From positions 1 to 35,686 of the forward strand of contig CBFHNR010000024.1 of NCBI GenBank assembly GCA_965657215.1: a stretch of DNA of 35,686 bases. Direction: 5' to 3'. The notes under the pieces are model-generated. The model made no database searches. It saw nothing but the letters and a program-made list of their open reading frames with translations, and was not told the DNA's origin. The DNA comes from JAHEJA01 sp965657215 (lineage in GTDB: Bacteria > Pseudomonadota > Alphaproteobacteria > Rhodobacterales > Rhodobacteraceae). Shown here piece by piece: positions 7,498 to 15,887 of this stretch. Numbering within the stretch: the first letter of the stretch is position 1; each line of letters begins with the position of its first letter. Made by a program: the position numbers and the translations under genes.

Positions 7498-8361
7498 ATG
7501 AAGACACAAGACATGAACCGAGATTGGATTGCCACAGCGCGGACGCTCTCACAGGCCCTGCCATACCTACAGCGCTATACAGAATCTATTATTGTCATCA
7601 AACTTGGTGGCCACGCCATGGGGAGCGATGAGGGTATGGAAACCTTTGCTCGTGATGTTGTCTTGATGCGCCAAGTTGGGATCAATCCCGTCATCGTCCA
7701 TGGCGGTGGTCCAATGATCAATGCAATGTTGGACAAGCTTCAAATCCAGTCAAACTTCGTCAACGGCAAGCGGGTCACAGATGAGGCAACGATGAACGTT
7801 GTCGAAATGGTCCTGTCGGGAAGTGTAAATAAACGCATTGTTCAAGCCATCAATAATCAAGGGGGTCGTGCCATTGGCCTCTCTGGCAAGGACGCCAACT
7901 TGATCACATGTACGCAGACAGATCCAGACTTAGGATTGGTTGGAACCCCGTCTCATGTGGACCCAGATGTCATAAGGACTCTGATCGAAAATGATATTAT
8001 CCCTGTCATCGCTCCCCTTGGGTCTGGTGACCATGGCGAAACCTATAACATCAACGGAGATACGGCCGCAGGTGCGGTGGCAGCCGCGCTCGACGCGGAT
8101 CGCCTTTTGTTGCTAACCGATGTGAGCGGCGTCAAAAACAAAGATGGCGAGGTCTTAACAGAGCTCAAGGCCGAGCAAATCCGCGCCATGACGGCGGATG
8201 GAACGATTGCCGGTGGTATGATCCCGAAAACGGAAACGGCCCTAGAGGCGCTCGAAAATGGCGTCCGAGCCGTCGTCATCCTTGATGGACGTGCACCAAA
8301 TGCTTGCCTTTTGGAGCTGTTCACCGAGCATGGTGCTGGATCGCTCATTAGGCTAAAATGA
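7498..8361 (+). CDS. argB: Acetylglutamate kinase
   Basis: 287 residues from the ATG at 7498. An in-frame ATG at 7450 is not preferred: the family in this group begins MKTQDMNRDWIATARTL, and aggga precedes 7498. The enzyme phosphorylates N-acetylglutamate in the second step of arginine synthesis. ATP-grip residues are seen in KLGGHAMG (35-42) and VHGGGPMI (67-74); the C-terminal half carries NINGDTAAGAVAAAL and GGMIPKTETALEAL, typical of the arginine-sensitive hexameric type. It follows yihA after a palindromic element. Confidence 0.96.
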   Translation: MKTQDMNRDWIATARTLSQALPYLQRYTESIIVIKLGGHAMGSDEGMETFARDVVLMRQVGINPVIVHGGGPMINAMLDKLQIQSNFVNGKRVTDEATMNVVEMVLSGSVNKRIVQAINNQGGRAIGLSGKDANLITCTQTDPDLGLVGTPSHVDPDVIRTLIENDIIPVIAPLGSGDHGETYNINGDTAAGAVAAALDADRLLLLTDVSGVKNKDGEVLTELKAEQIRAMTADGTIAGGMIPKTETALEALENGVRAVVILDGRAPNACLLELFTEHGAGSLIRLK

Positions 8362-8403
8362 TAGAGCCTTGCATTCCAAGCTTGGACGCTTAGCTTACGT
8401 ATC

Positions 8404-9198
8404 ATGGAACATGAAACTCTCATCCGACTTGGTGTCTTTATCGGGCTGTTCAGCCTGTTCGCTGTCCTTGAAGCCCTTGCCCCGCGGCGGGCCCTTGCAA
8501 CGTCGAAAAGACAGCGCTGGGTCACGAATTGGGGGATCACCATTCTTGATACCTTAACACTTCGGCTTCTATCCCTTATCGTTCCCCTCCTCGCCGTTGG
8601 CGCGGCTCTGGATGCTCAGGTAATGGGGATTGGCCTGTTGAATTCCTTTGATCTGCCTTTCTGGGGCGCTGTCATCATAACAATAGTGGTGTTTGATTTA
8701 GCGATTTGGGCACAGCATCTGATCACACACAAAATCCCGATCCTTTGGCGTATCCACAGAGTCCACCATTCGGATCGCGATTTAGATGTGACAACCGCGA
8801 TCCGATTTCATCCTGTAGAAATTGCACTTTCAATGGGGATCAAGATTGGTTTGGTTTACCTACTTGGCGCCCCTGCTGTGGGGATTATCCTATTTGAAGT
8901 TCTGCTGAATGGGACAGCCATGTTCAATCATGCGAACATCCGTTTACCGCTGTGGCTCGACAGGATCGTACGCTTGGTTTTGGTCACGCCAGATATGCAC
9001 CGCGTTCACCATTCTGTGCACCGTCATGAACATGACAGCAACTATGGCTTTGCTTTGTCGATTTGGGATAGGCTCTTTGGCACCTATATCGATCAACCCT
9101 CCGCAGGCCATACAGAGATGAAACTCGGGCTTGAGTGGCAGGACACCTCACCCAATAAGTTAGGCTGGGCTCTATGGCTTCCTTTCCGTCGGAAATAG
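8404..9198 (+). CDS. Fatty acid hydroxylase/sterol desaturase-family membrane protein
   Basis: 264 residues with several hydrophobic helices (about 5-25, 50-70, 85-102, 143-170). The histidine clusters that bind the di-iron centre are complete: HLITH (105-109), HRVHH (118-122), FNHAN (His176) and HRVHH (199-203). These proteins hydroxylate or desaturate lipid-like substrates at the inner membrane, drawing electrons from a separate donor. The substrate is unknown; hopanoid, carotenoid, ornithine lipid or fatty acid are all possible. The last 25 bases overlap the next gene, which encodes an Fe-S protein, hinting that the two work together. Confidence 0.88.
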   Translation: MEHETLIRLGVFIGLFSLFAVLEALAPRRALATSKRQRWVTNWGITILDTLTLRLLSLIVPLLAVGAALDAQVMGIGLLNSFDLPFWGAVIITIVVFDLAIWAQHLITHKIPILWRIHRVHHSDRDLDVTTAIRFHPVEIALSMGIKIGLVYLLGAPAVGIILFEVLLNGTAMFNHANIRLPLWLDRIVRLVLVTPDMHRVHHSVHRHEHDSNYGFALSIWDRLFGTYIDQPSAGHTEMKLGLEWQDTSPNKLGWALWLPFRRK

Positions 9199-9827
9199 TC
9201 GAGGCCCTGCGACAGGAACATTTATGTGTTCTAGGCGGGTTTTCTACGGAAGACCCGACAGAGCACGCGCTCGACCCCACGGTTCGCTCCCTTGCCCTCA
9301 TCGGACCCGATGAGCCAAGCTTCTGGGACCATTTCAAATGCTCTGCGGAATATAATGACGGCCTTCCTGATCCAATGGATCGATGGTCCAAACGTGTCAT
9401 TGAAACAGTTGCGTCGAAATTCGGCCTAAAACCCTATTTCCCATTCGGAGGACCACCCTTCGCGCCATTCTATAGCTGGGCTCTGAAAACAGGGCGCATA
9501 TATGCCTCTCCGACCAAATTATTGGTCCATGATACTGCTGGCCTCTTTGTGTCCTTCAGGGGCGCTTTGGGGGTACCTTATCAAGTTGACTTCGATTATG
9601 CACCGTCCCCTTGCACGACCTGTCACAAGCCCTGCTTGAGCGCGTGCTCCGTGGATGCCTTTGCAGAAGGTGCCTATAACACCACAGCCTGTCGGGATGA
9701 GCTTACATCAGGGGATAGGCAAGACTGCACAGGAAAAGGGTGCGCCGCCCGTCGTGCCTGTCCAATCAGTCAACGCTTTGCTCGCGTAGATGAACAATCT
9801 CAGTTTCACATGCGCAGCTTCATCTAA
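9174..9827 (+). CDS. 4Fe-4S ferredoxin-like protein, QueG-like C-terminus
   Basis: 217 residues. Eight cysteines in the last third form two clusters: Cys147, 150, 154 and 158 (in CTTCHKPCLSAC), then Cys173, 185, 190 and 196. This resembles the ferredoxin-like region of epoxyqueuosine reductase QueG, but the cobalamin-binding reductase part is missing. The N-terminal 140 residues (YFPFGGPPFAPFYSWALK and SPTKLLVHDTAGLF) are typical of a Rhodobacterales family usually annotated only as ferredoxin. The start lies 25 bases inside the preceding gene, so translation is probably coupled; the start has no strong ribosome binding site. It may pass electrons to the hydroxylase, but this is inference from position. 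Confidence 0.8.
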   Translation: MASFPSEIVEALRQEHLCVLGGFSTEDPTEHALDPTVRSLALIGPDEPSFWDHFKCSAEYNDGLPDPMDRWSKRVIETVASKFGLKPYFPFGGPPFAPFYSWALKTGRIYASPTKLLVHDTAGLFVSFRGALGVPYQVDFDYAPSPCTTCHKPCLSACSVDAFAEGAYNTTACRDELTSGDRQDCTGKGCAARRACPISQRFARVDEQSQFHMRSFI

Positions 9828-9830
9828 GAA

Positions 9831-9857
9831 AAAGCCCCGATCCTAGGATCAGGGCTT
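9831..9857. terminator. Bidirectional terminator between convergent genes
   Basis: Inverted repeat aaagcccc-gatcc / ggatc-agggcttt with a two-base centre and one mismatch. The minus-strand reading continues into tttttcttag, so it serves the amino-acid transporter operon well. The plus strand has a weaker tail but also ends a gene here. Confidence 0.8.
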
Positions 9858-9864
9858 TGCCAAT

Positions 9865-10632
9865 TTAGTGTCCTAAGATCTGACTTAGGAAGAGTTTCGT
9901 GCGTTCGGATTTTGGATTATTGAAGAACTCTTCTGGTTCGTTTTGTTCAACAATTTGTCCCTGATCCATAAAGATAACGCGGTTGGCAACCTGACGCGCA
10001 AAACCCATTTCGTGTGTCACACACAACATAGTCATGCCATCTTCGGCCAATTCGACCATCGTATCCAAAACCTCTTTGATCATCTCAGGATCAAGAGCCG
10101 AGGTCGGTTCATCAAAGAGCATGATGCGAGGCTTCATGCAGAGGGAGCGCGCAATCGCAACACGCTGTTGCTGACCACCAGAGAGTTGACCGGGGTATTT
10201 GTCGGCCTGTTCTGGGATTTTCACTTTCTCAAGGAAATGCATTGCGATTTCCTCGGCCTCTTTCTTGGGTGTTTTACGAACCCAGATCGGCGCAAGTGTA
10301 CAGTTTTCCAAAATCGTCAAATGCGGGAATAAGTTGAAGTGTTGGAAACACATCCCAACTTCTGAGCGGATTTTATCAATATTTTTCAAATCCGACGTCA
10401 ATTCGGTCCCATCAACGACGATATCGCCTTGCTGGTGCTCTTCTAGACGGTTGATACACCGAATAAGCGTAGACTTACCGGAACCAGAAGGGCCCGCGAT
10501 GACGATGCGTTCGCCACGGTTCACGGTCAAATTGATGTCCCGTAAAACGTGGAAAGCGCCATACCACTTGTTCATGTTGTGAATTGAAATCGCGACTTCG
10601 TCGGATACTTGCATTTGTGCAGAGTTAGCCAT
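9865..10632 (-). CDS. aapP: General L-amino acid ABC transporter ATPase (AapP/BztD)
   Basis: 255 residues. Walker A is GPSGSGKST (47-55), the ABC signature LSGGQQQR (150-157) and Walker B MLFDEP (171-176), followed by the H-loop in CVTHEMGF. It is of the polar-amino-acid type, close to GlnQ/AapP. It powers uptake of a broad range of L-amino acids, or of glutamate/glutamine/aspartate in the Bzt naming. It is the last gene of aapJ-aapQ-aapM-aapP, 14 bases after aapM and directly before a terminator. Confidence 0.95.
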   Translation of the reverse strand: MANSAQMQVSDEVAISIHNMNKWYGAFHVLRDINLTVNRGERIVIAGPSGSGKSTLIRCINRLEEHQQGDIVVDGTELTSDLKNIDKIRSEVGMCFQHFNLFPHLTILENCTLAPIWVRKTPKKEAEEIAMHFLEKVKIPEQADKYPGQLSGGQQQRVAIARSLCMKPRIMLFDEPTSALDPEMIKEVLDTMVELAEDGMTMLCVTHEMGFARQVANRVIFMDQGQIVEQNEPEEFFNNPKSERTKLFLSQILGH

Positions 10633-10646
10633 GGTATCAGGCCTCC

Positions 10647-11945
10647 TTATCGATGATCAGTTGCGAGACGACGCTCGAGCCATTGTGAATATTGTGAAAT
10701 GCCGTAACACACGACAAAGAAGAGAAGCGCGGCAAAGAGGAACAATTCCCAATAAACGCCGTTCCATTCGGTTGATGCCAAAATCGGTCCACGGATCATG
10801 CCCACGAGGTCGAACATCGAAATGACCGACACCAATGTCGTGTCCTTGAACAAACCGACAGAGACGTTCACGATGCCAGGGATCGAGATTTTCAACGCCT
10901 GAGGCAAAATGATCAATCGCATGGATTGCGCATAATCTAACCCGAGCGAGTCAGCCGCCTCATATTGGCCCTTTGGCAAAGCTGCGAGACCACCGCGAAT
11001 AACTTCCGCGATATAAGCTGCCGAAAAGAGCGTGATCATAATCACAACCCGCAAGAAAAGATCAACAGTCGCCTCAGGTGGGAAGAAATAGGCAAGCATA
11101 ACACTGGCCACGAAGAGCAAAGTAATCAACGGCACGCCACGAACGAATTCGATGAATACAACACAGATCATTTTGATAAAGGGCATGTCGGACTGACGAC
11201 CAAGGGCAAGCATGATCCCAATCGGCAACGACAAGGACACACAGGTCACGCCCAGCATCATGTTCAACATAAACCCACCCAAATCACGACTTGGGATAGA
11301 CCGCATAGCGCCCTCTGTGACATCGGGTGCTGGCATAATGGATGACCCAAGGGACCAAACCACAATTCCCGCAACCAGTGCCGCAACAACTGAGAGAACA
11401 AAGTTTTTGCTGAGCAGTGTTTGATAAACGACAGCCGCAGCAATCACCGACAACAGCGCAAGAACCGGCGTAATGATTGAACCACCCCAAATGAGGTAGA
11501 ACGCGATGAACGGGTAGAGCGCTGTGAACGCAAGAAGTTTGCGCGGCAAGTCAAAGAACAGAACTGGCGCGGCAGCTAAGAAAAACAAAACAAAGGCAAG
11601 CGATGGACGCCAGTAGATGTCTTGCGGATATTTAAAGCCAAAGAGAAGCTGGTTCCACCGTTCCGACAGAACTGCGAAACAAGCACCTGTTTTCCCATCT
11701 AACGCCTCACGACATTCCGCAAGGCTCGATGAATTCCAAATACCATTCAAAAGCCAAGGTAACGAGCTGACAACGAGGAAATAGATGACCGCGACAGAAA
11801 CAACTGTCAAAACGGTATTTGCAGGCGTTGCAAACAAGTTGTCCTTGAGCCATTTTACCGGACCTGCCGCAGTAGACGGTGGCGGGAGTTGCGGCAAAAC
11901 ATCGTGCCGAACAAAGGCGACGGATTCGTTTGATTGATCAGTCAT
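10647..11945 (-). CDS. aapM: Amino acid ABC transporter permease (AapM/BztC)
   Basis: 432 residues, the large permease of this transporter class. Several N-terminal helices precede the usual permease core; the EAA loop that contacts the ATPase reads EAADSLGLDYAQSMRLIILP. The N-terminal cytoplasmic arm (to about residue 40) contains the proline-rich LPQLPPPSTAAG. It forms a heterodimer with AapQ in the inner membrane. One base separates it from the aapQ stop, so the pair is translationally coupled. Confidence 0.94.
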   Translation of the reverse strand: MTDQSNESVAFVRHDVLPQLPPPSTAAGPVKWLKDNLFATPANTVLTVVSVAVIYFLVVSSLPWLLNGIWNSSSLAECREALDGKTGACFAVLSERWNQLLFGFKYPQDIYWRPSLAFVLFFLAAAPVLFFDLPRKLLAFTALYPFIAFYLIWGGSIITPVLALLSVIAAAVVYQTLLSKNFVLSVVAALVAGIVVWSLGSSIMPAPDVTEGAMRSIPSRDLGGFMLNMMLGVTCVSLSLPIGIMLALGRQSDMPFIKMICVVFIEFVRGVPLITLLFVASVMLAYFFPPEATVDLFLRVVIMITLFSAAYIAEVIRGGLAALPKGQYEAADSLGLDYAQSMRLIILPQALKISIPGIVNVSVGLFKDTTLVSVISMFDLVGMIRGPILASTEWNGVYWELFLFAALLFFVVCYGISQYSQWLERRLATDHR

Positions 11946-11946
11946 A

Positions 11947-13173
11947 TCAACGCTCCTTCAACTTAATAGTATTGTTGTACACGTTGATCACGGCTGAAAT
12001 CAGCAGCGAAATCACCAAATAGAACAACATCAACAAGAGAACACACTCAATCGCGCGACCCGTTTGGTTCAGCGTAATGCCACCCAGCGTCGCCGTCACA
12101 TCCGCGTAGCCCACCAAAATCGCCAATGACGAGTTTTTCGTGATGTTTAGATAGTTTGAAATCAGCGGTGGAATAATGACGCGCAAGGCTTGCGGCAAAA
12201 CCACGAGGCTCATGACACGACCAGATCGAAGGCCAAGGGCGCTCGCCGCTTCGGTTTGTCCTTTGGAGACCGCTAGGATACCGGCACGCACGTTTTCGGC
12301 AATGAAGGCACCGGTGTAGATCGACAAAGCAAACCAAATCGCAATCAATGGACCGCCAACTTTGATACCGCCTTTAAAGTTAAAGCCCTTCAGCTCTGGA
12401 ATTTCAAACGTCAGACCCATCACAAAGCACAACACGATGATTGGTCCGAACCAGATCGCCAAGTTTTTCACAAGCGTCGCTGGGCGGACACCAGTTTCTT
12501 CTTGAACTTTGGTGGCATTTTTCGTCACAGCCCGCGTCACAAAGAAGGAGGCAATCAGCGACCCAATGATGATGAGCCAATCAATTGCCCCACCGAACCC
12601 ATTGGTAAATTCCGGCCTTGGAATATAAATCCCTCGGTTGGTAAATGCAGAAATCCCCATAAACATGGATGCTGTCGGCTCATCCCCACGAAACGCACGC
12701 GGCCCAGGGAGAACCGCCGTCATGATTGTGAAAATAATGATGATCCAGATCAGAACAGGAATATTTCGGAAAATTTCCACATAAAAGGCCATCAACTTGC
12801 GAACGAGCCAGTTGTTCGACAGTCTCAGAACACCCGCCAAGACACCAAATATGGTCGCGGTCACACAGGCTAAAAACGCAACGAGCAAGGTGTTCAGAAT
12901 GCCCACAAATGCGGCGCGCAAGTTTGAGGATTGGCTATCGTATTCGATCAAACGTTGGTTAATATCATAACCAGCAGGTGCGCCTAGAAAGGCGAAGCTG
13001 ATGCTCAATCCCTGTGCGCTTAGGTTTGCCGCCAAATTCGCAGCAAGTTGCCAAATCACAAGTGAGAGCAAGATAAAAGCAATGGCCTGAAAGGTAAGCG
13101 ACCGATAGCGAGTGTCATAGATCAGTTGCGATAACTGAAACGACTCCCTCGGAAGGTCAGTTTGGATAGTCAT
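11947..13173 (-). CDS. aapQ: Amino acid ABC transporter permease (AapQ/BztB)
   Basis: 408 residues from the ATG at 13173, chosen because aggga precedes it; a further in-frame ATG at 13215 lacks a ribosome binding site. The core has the EAA loop EAASALGLRSGRVMSLVVLP and a long periplasmic insertion between early helices, both normal for AapQ/BztB. It pairs with AapM. A hairpin lies between it and aapJ, so it is probably expressed at a lower level than the binding protein. Confidence 0.94.
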   Translation of the reverse strand: MTIQTDLPRESFQLSQLIYDTRYRSLTFQAIAFILLSLVIWQLAANLAANLSAQGLSISFAFLGAPAGYDINQRLIEYDSQSSNLRAAFVGILNTLLVAFLACVTATIFGVLAGVLRLSNNWLVRKLMAFYVEIFRNIPVLIWIIIIFTIMTAVLPGPRAFRGDEPTASMFMGISAFTNRGIYIPRPEFTNGFGGAIDWLIIIGSLIASFFVTRAVTKNATKVQEETGVRPATLVKNLAIWFGPIIVLCFVMGLTFEIPELKGFNFKGGIKVGGPLIAIWFALSIYTGAFIAENVRAGILAVSKGQTEAASALGLRSGRVMSLVVLPQALRVIIPPLISNYLNITKNSSLAILVGYADVTATLGGITLNQTGRAIECVLLLMLFYLVISLLISAVINVYNNTIKLKER

Positions 13174-13247
13174 GTGGCTTGATCCCTGGATTTCGTCCAC
13201 AGCACCGCTTTGCATCGGTTGGACTGTAATTTCAGATAGATAAAATA

Positions 13248-13270
13248 AGGGCGCGACTTTGCCGCGCCCT
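13248..13270 (-). terminator. Intercistronic hairpin after aapJ
   Basis: Perfect 8-bp stem agggcgcg / cgcgccct with a 7-base loop; on the minus strand it is followed by ttattttatc. It sits 14 bases beyond the aapJ stop, inside the operon. It probably acts as a partial terminator or 3' stabiliser that raises binding-protein output relative to the permeases. Confidence 0.75.
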
Positions 13271-13284
13271 CATAATTTCCGGAA

Positions 13285-14301
13285 TTAACGGAAAGGTGGT
13301 GAGTAAAGTAGACCGCCTTGTGTCCACTGAGCGTTCAAGCCACGTGATAGGCCGATCGCTGTTGATTCACCGATGTTGCCATCGAACAATTCACCGTAGT
13401 TACCGCCAACGGCGATCGCATTTTTCGCCCAATCAGCAGAAAGACCAAGCATTTCGCCCAAGTTGCCTTCTGTACCGAGCAAACGGTTGATTTCTGGGTT
13501 GTTTGTGCCTGCAGCCATCTCTTCGATGTTTGCAGATGTTACACCCAATTCTTCAGCAGTGATAAGTGCGTTCAAAGTCCAACGTACCACGTCACCCCAG
13601 TTGTTGTCGCCGTGACGAACAAGTGGACCCAAAGGCTCTTTGGAGATGATTTCTGGCAATAGAGCGTGCGCGTCTGGTGCTTCGAATGTTGCACGTGTCG
13701 CCGCTAGGCCAGATGCGTCAGTTGTGTAAACGTCACATGCACCAGCTAGGTACTGCTGCTGAGCTTCTGCGTTTGTTTCGATTGGAACAGGCTCATAAGA
13801 GATGTTGTTTGAACGGAAGAAGTCCGCCAAGTTCAACTCTGTTGTTGTACCAGTTTGGATACAAACAGTCGCGCCATCTAGGTCTTTCGCAGAAGACACG
13901 CCAAGCTCTTTTGGAACCATGAAGCCCTGACCGTCGTAATAGTTTACGCCAGTAAATTCGAACTTAAGGTCTACGTCACGTGAGAATGTCCATGTTGTGT
14001 TACGTGCCAACATGTCGATTTCGCCAGATGCAAGTGCTGTAAAGCGTGTTTTACCTGTTGTTGGAACGAACTCAACTGCGTTGCCGTCGCCCAAAACAGC
14101 CGCTGCAACTGCGCGACATACGCCAACGTCGAAGCCTTCCCAAACGCCATTTGCGTCAGGTGCTGCGAAGCCAACCAAGCCAGTTGTTACGCCACAGTTT
14201 AGTTTACCACGTGCTTTTACGTCATCAACTGTACCAGCAGCAGCCGAAGTAGCGGCTAGACCAGCAACGGTCAATGCGCCAAGAATTACGGTTTTTTTCA
14301 T
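13285..14301 (-). CDS. aapJ: Amino acid ABC transporter substrate-binding protein (AapJ/BztA)
   Basis: 338 residues from the ATG at 14301, which has gaggt 5 bases upstream and opens a clear signal peptide (MKKTVILGALTVAGLAATSAAA, cut near residue 22). The in-frame ATG at 14370 is rejected. The mature part begins GTVDDVKARGKLNCGV and contains GFDVGVCRAVAAAVLG and TGKTRFTALASGEIDM, characteristic of the family-3 periplasmic solute-binding proteins. It binds amino acids in the periplasm and delivers them to AapQM. It is the first gene of the operon; 211 noncoding bases upstream should hold the promoter. Confidence 0.95.
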   Translation of the reverse strand: MKKTVILGALTVAGLAATSAAAGTVDDVKARGKLNCGVTTGLVGFAAPDANGVWEGFDVGVCRAVAAAVLGDGNAVEFVPTTGKTRFTALASGEIDMLARNTTWTFSRDVDLKFEFTGVNYYDGQGFMVPKELGVSSAKDLDGATVCIQTGTTTELNLADFFRSNNISYEPVPIETNAEAQQQYLAGACDVYTTDASGLAATRATFEAPDAHALLPEIISKEPLGPLVRHGDNNWGDVVRWTLNALITAEELGVTSANIEEMAAGTNNPEINRLLGTEGNLGEMLGLSADWAKNAIAVGGNYGELFDGNIGESTAIGLSRGLNAQWTQGGLLYSPPFR

Positions 14302-14445
14302 TGTTACCTCTTCCTGAGTTTTGCCCAATTTAAAAAGGGCTCTTTGTATTGGCATAGGCCAAATAGTCATACTAAAGTAGGATTCACATCCCAGTGCCCC
14401 TGAGTTTGCTCAAAATCGGACCCAAACGTCAAGCACCTACTTGTG

Positions 14446-14507
14446 AAATTGACAAAGCTACGCCGATTTTCTCCATTAATTTTTCGTAAGATGCTGTTAA
14501 ATTGACA
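14446..14507. promoter_or_regulatory. Pair of direct repeats upstream of aapJ
   Basis: The 9-mer aaattgaca occurs at 14446-14454 and 14499-14507, start points 53 bases apart, close to five helical turns. Placement upstream of the transporter operon suits an operator for a regulator of amino-acid uptake, but two short copies may be chance. Confidence 0.25.
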
Positions 14508-14512
14508 TAAAT

Positions 14513-15220
14513 TCAGCGAACTGCTTTGTAAAATGCATAAGCATGCTCAAACGAAATGCACTTTTGAGCAGAAATTTTATCCGCTTCTTCGTCATTTCCC
14601 CACTGTTCAATCTGCCAGGTCTCATCCAGACGCGAAAGTTCCCATGCGTCACCTACGGCGGTGACTCCGTGAATCACTGAGAGGGCGAGGACCAAAGATC
14701 CTGACATTCCGACCAAATCATGAAATCCCGTTAGCTCAAAAGGTGTCATTGAAATGACTTGCTTGTTTAAGGCGTCAATCGCGTGCGGATCTTGTTCCAC
14801 ATACATGACCCCCTGCCCGATATTGAGGCGTGCATCAAATTTTTCAGCCGCCCAATCCAAGATCGGATCCCATGCCTTTGCTTGGCGCTCGATCAATTCA
14901 CTCGGGCTTGCCGCGCGATAGCACAAAAGATCCGTTTCCCCATAAGCCGCAAGGAGCGATGCAACCTCGTTGAACTGAGATGTGACCTTGTCCAATGCGG
15001 CATTCGCTGAGCGCGTCATTGGCATGGTCTCTGGCACGATTTTGTCGTCCTGCGCATCCCATTCCTTGGCAATTGCCTGAGCAAGCGCCTCAGTTGGAAC
15101 GATCAAGGATGTCTTGGCGGGCGTTTTGACGCCACGGCCATCTAGCAAAACGGCAAAGCCATCCCCTTGTTGGTCAACACTCACCTCGGTCCAAAACCGT
15201 TTCTGTTTCCACTCAGACAT
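14513..15220 (-). CDS. ATP12-family F1-ATPase assembly chaperone
   Basis: 235 residues from the ATG at 15220; the in-frame ATG at 15244 is unlikely because MSEWKQKRFWTEV is the normal opening. ATP12 proteins bind the F1 alpha subunit before assembly; bacterial members are found mainly in alphaproteobacteria. Conserved parts include VLLDGRGVKTPAK, AKEWDAQDDKIVPETMPMT and the acidic-aromatic C-terminal half. It overlaps the HAD phosphatase gene by 8 bases, a pairing that is common in Rhodobacterales. Confidence 0.9.
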   Translation of the reverse strand: MSEWKQKRFWTEVSVDQQGDGFAVLLDGRGVKTPAKTSLIVPTEALAQAIAKEWDAQDDKIVPETMPMTRSANAALDKVTSQFNEVASLLAAYGETDLLCYRAASPSELIERQAKAWDPILDWAAEKFDARLNIGQGVMYVEQDPHAIDALNKQVISMTPFELTGFHDLVGMSGSLVLALSVIHGVTAVGDAWELSRLDETWQIEQWGNDEEADKISAQKCISFEHAYAFYKAVR

Positions 15221-15878
15221 TCGGCTGCTCCAATAGTTTATCAATCATCAAAATTAGCTCATTGGGATCATCACAAAGTAGATGCGCATCTCCCAGCCTG
15301 TGATTTGGATGAAACCCCCAAGTGACCCCAATCGCGGCCACATTGGTATTCCGAGCCATCTGCATGTCAAAGCTCGTATCTCCGATCATTACAGCCTGAG
15401 AGGCGTCAACGCCAGTATCCCGAAGCGTTTGCAAGATCATCGATGGATTTGGCTTGGAGGGGTGATCATCTGCAACTTGTGTCGATTGAAACCAACTTGA
15501 AATGCCATAATGATCACAGAGCGAGGTCAAACCCCGTCGTGATTTTCCCGTCGCAATCGCAAGCAAGGTCTCATCCTCATCACGCAGCTTGGTCAAAACA
15601 TCCAACATCCCGTCGTAAAACTTGGGCTTAGCCCCCGCCATACGGTTTTGAGCAAAGCTATCTTTGTAGGCTTGGGACGCTCTCTGCTGAACCTTTGAGT
15701 CACACTGAGGGATCAATTCGGCAAACGCCTCAGGAAGGGACAATCCGACAATTCCCAAAATCTCTTGGCGCGTTGGAAGCGGTTGCTCAATCACACCAAA
15801 GGCATGCTCCATGGCTTGGATAATTTGCGACTGGCTATCGACCAAGGTGCCATCGACGTCAAAAATAACTAATCGCAT
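15213..15878 (-). CDS. HAD-superfamily hydrolase, phosphoglycolate-phosphatase-like
   Basis: 221 residues. HAD motif I is FDVDGTLVDS (nucleophile Asp7, acid Asp9), motif II lies at IATGKSRRG, the motif III lysine in HPSKPNPSMI, and motif IV is MIGDTSFDMQMA. The cap inserted after motif I is alpha-helical (subclass IA, as in Gph). The substrate cannot be read from sequence; small phosphorylated metabolites such as 2-phosphoglycolate are typical. It sits between the pseudouridine synthase (9-base gap) and ATP12 (8-base overlap). Confidence 0.88.
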   Translation of the reverse strand: MRLVIFDVDGTLVDSQSQIIQAMEHAFGVIEQPLPTRQEILGIVGLSLPEAFAELIPQCDSKVQQRASQAYKDSFAQNRMAGAKPKFYDGMLDVLTKLRDEDETLLAIATGKSRRGLTSLCDHYGISSWFQSTQVADDHPSKPNPSMILQTLRDTGVDASQAVMIGDTSFDMQMARNTNVAAIGVTWGFHPNHRLGDAHLLCDDPNELILMIDKLLEQPNV

Positions 15879-15887
15879 TGGGTCGTC

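Noticed and set aside
10965..12873. Several plus-strand frames opposite the aap permeases
   Set aside because: They are reverse readings of conserved permease genes.
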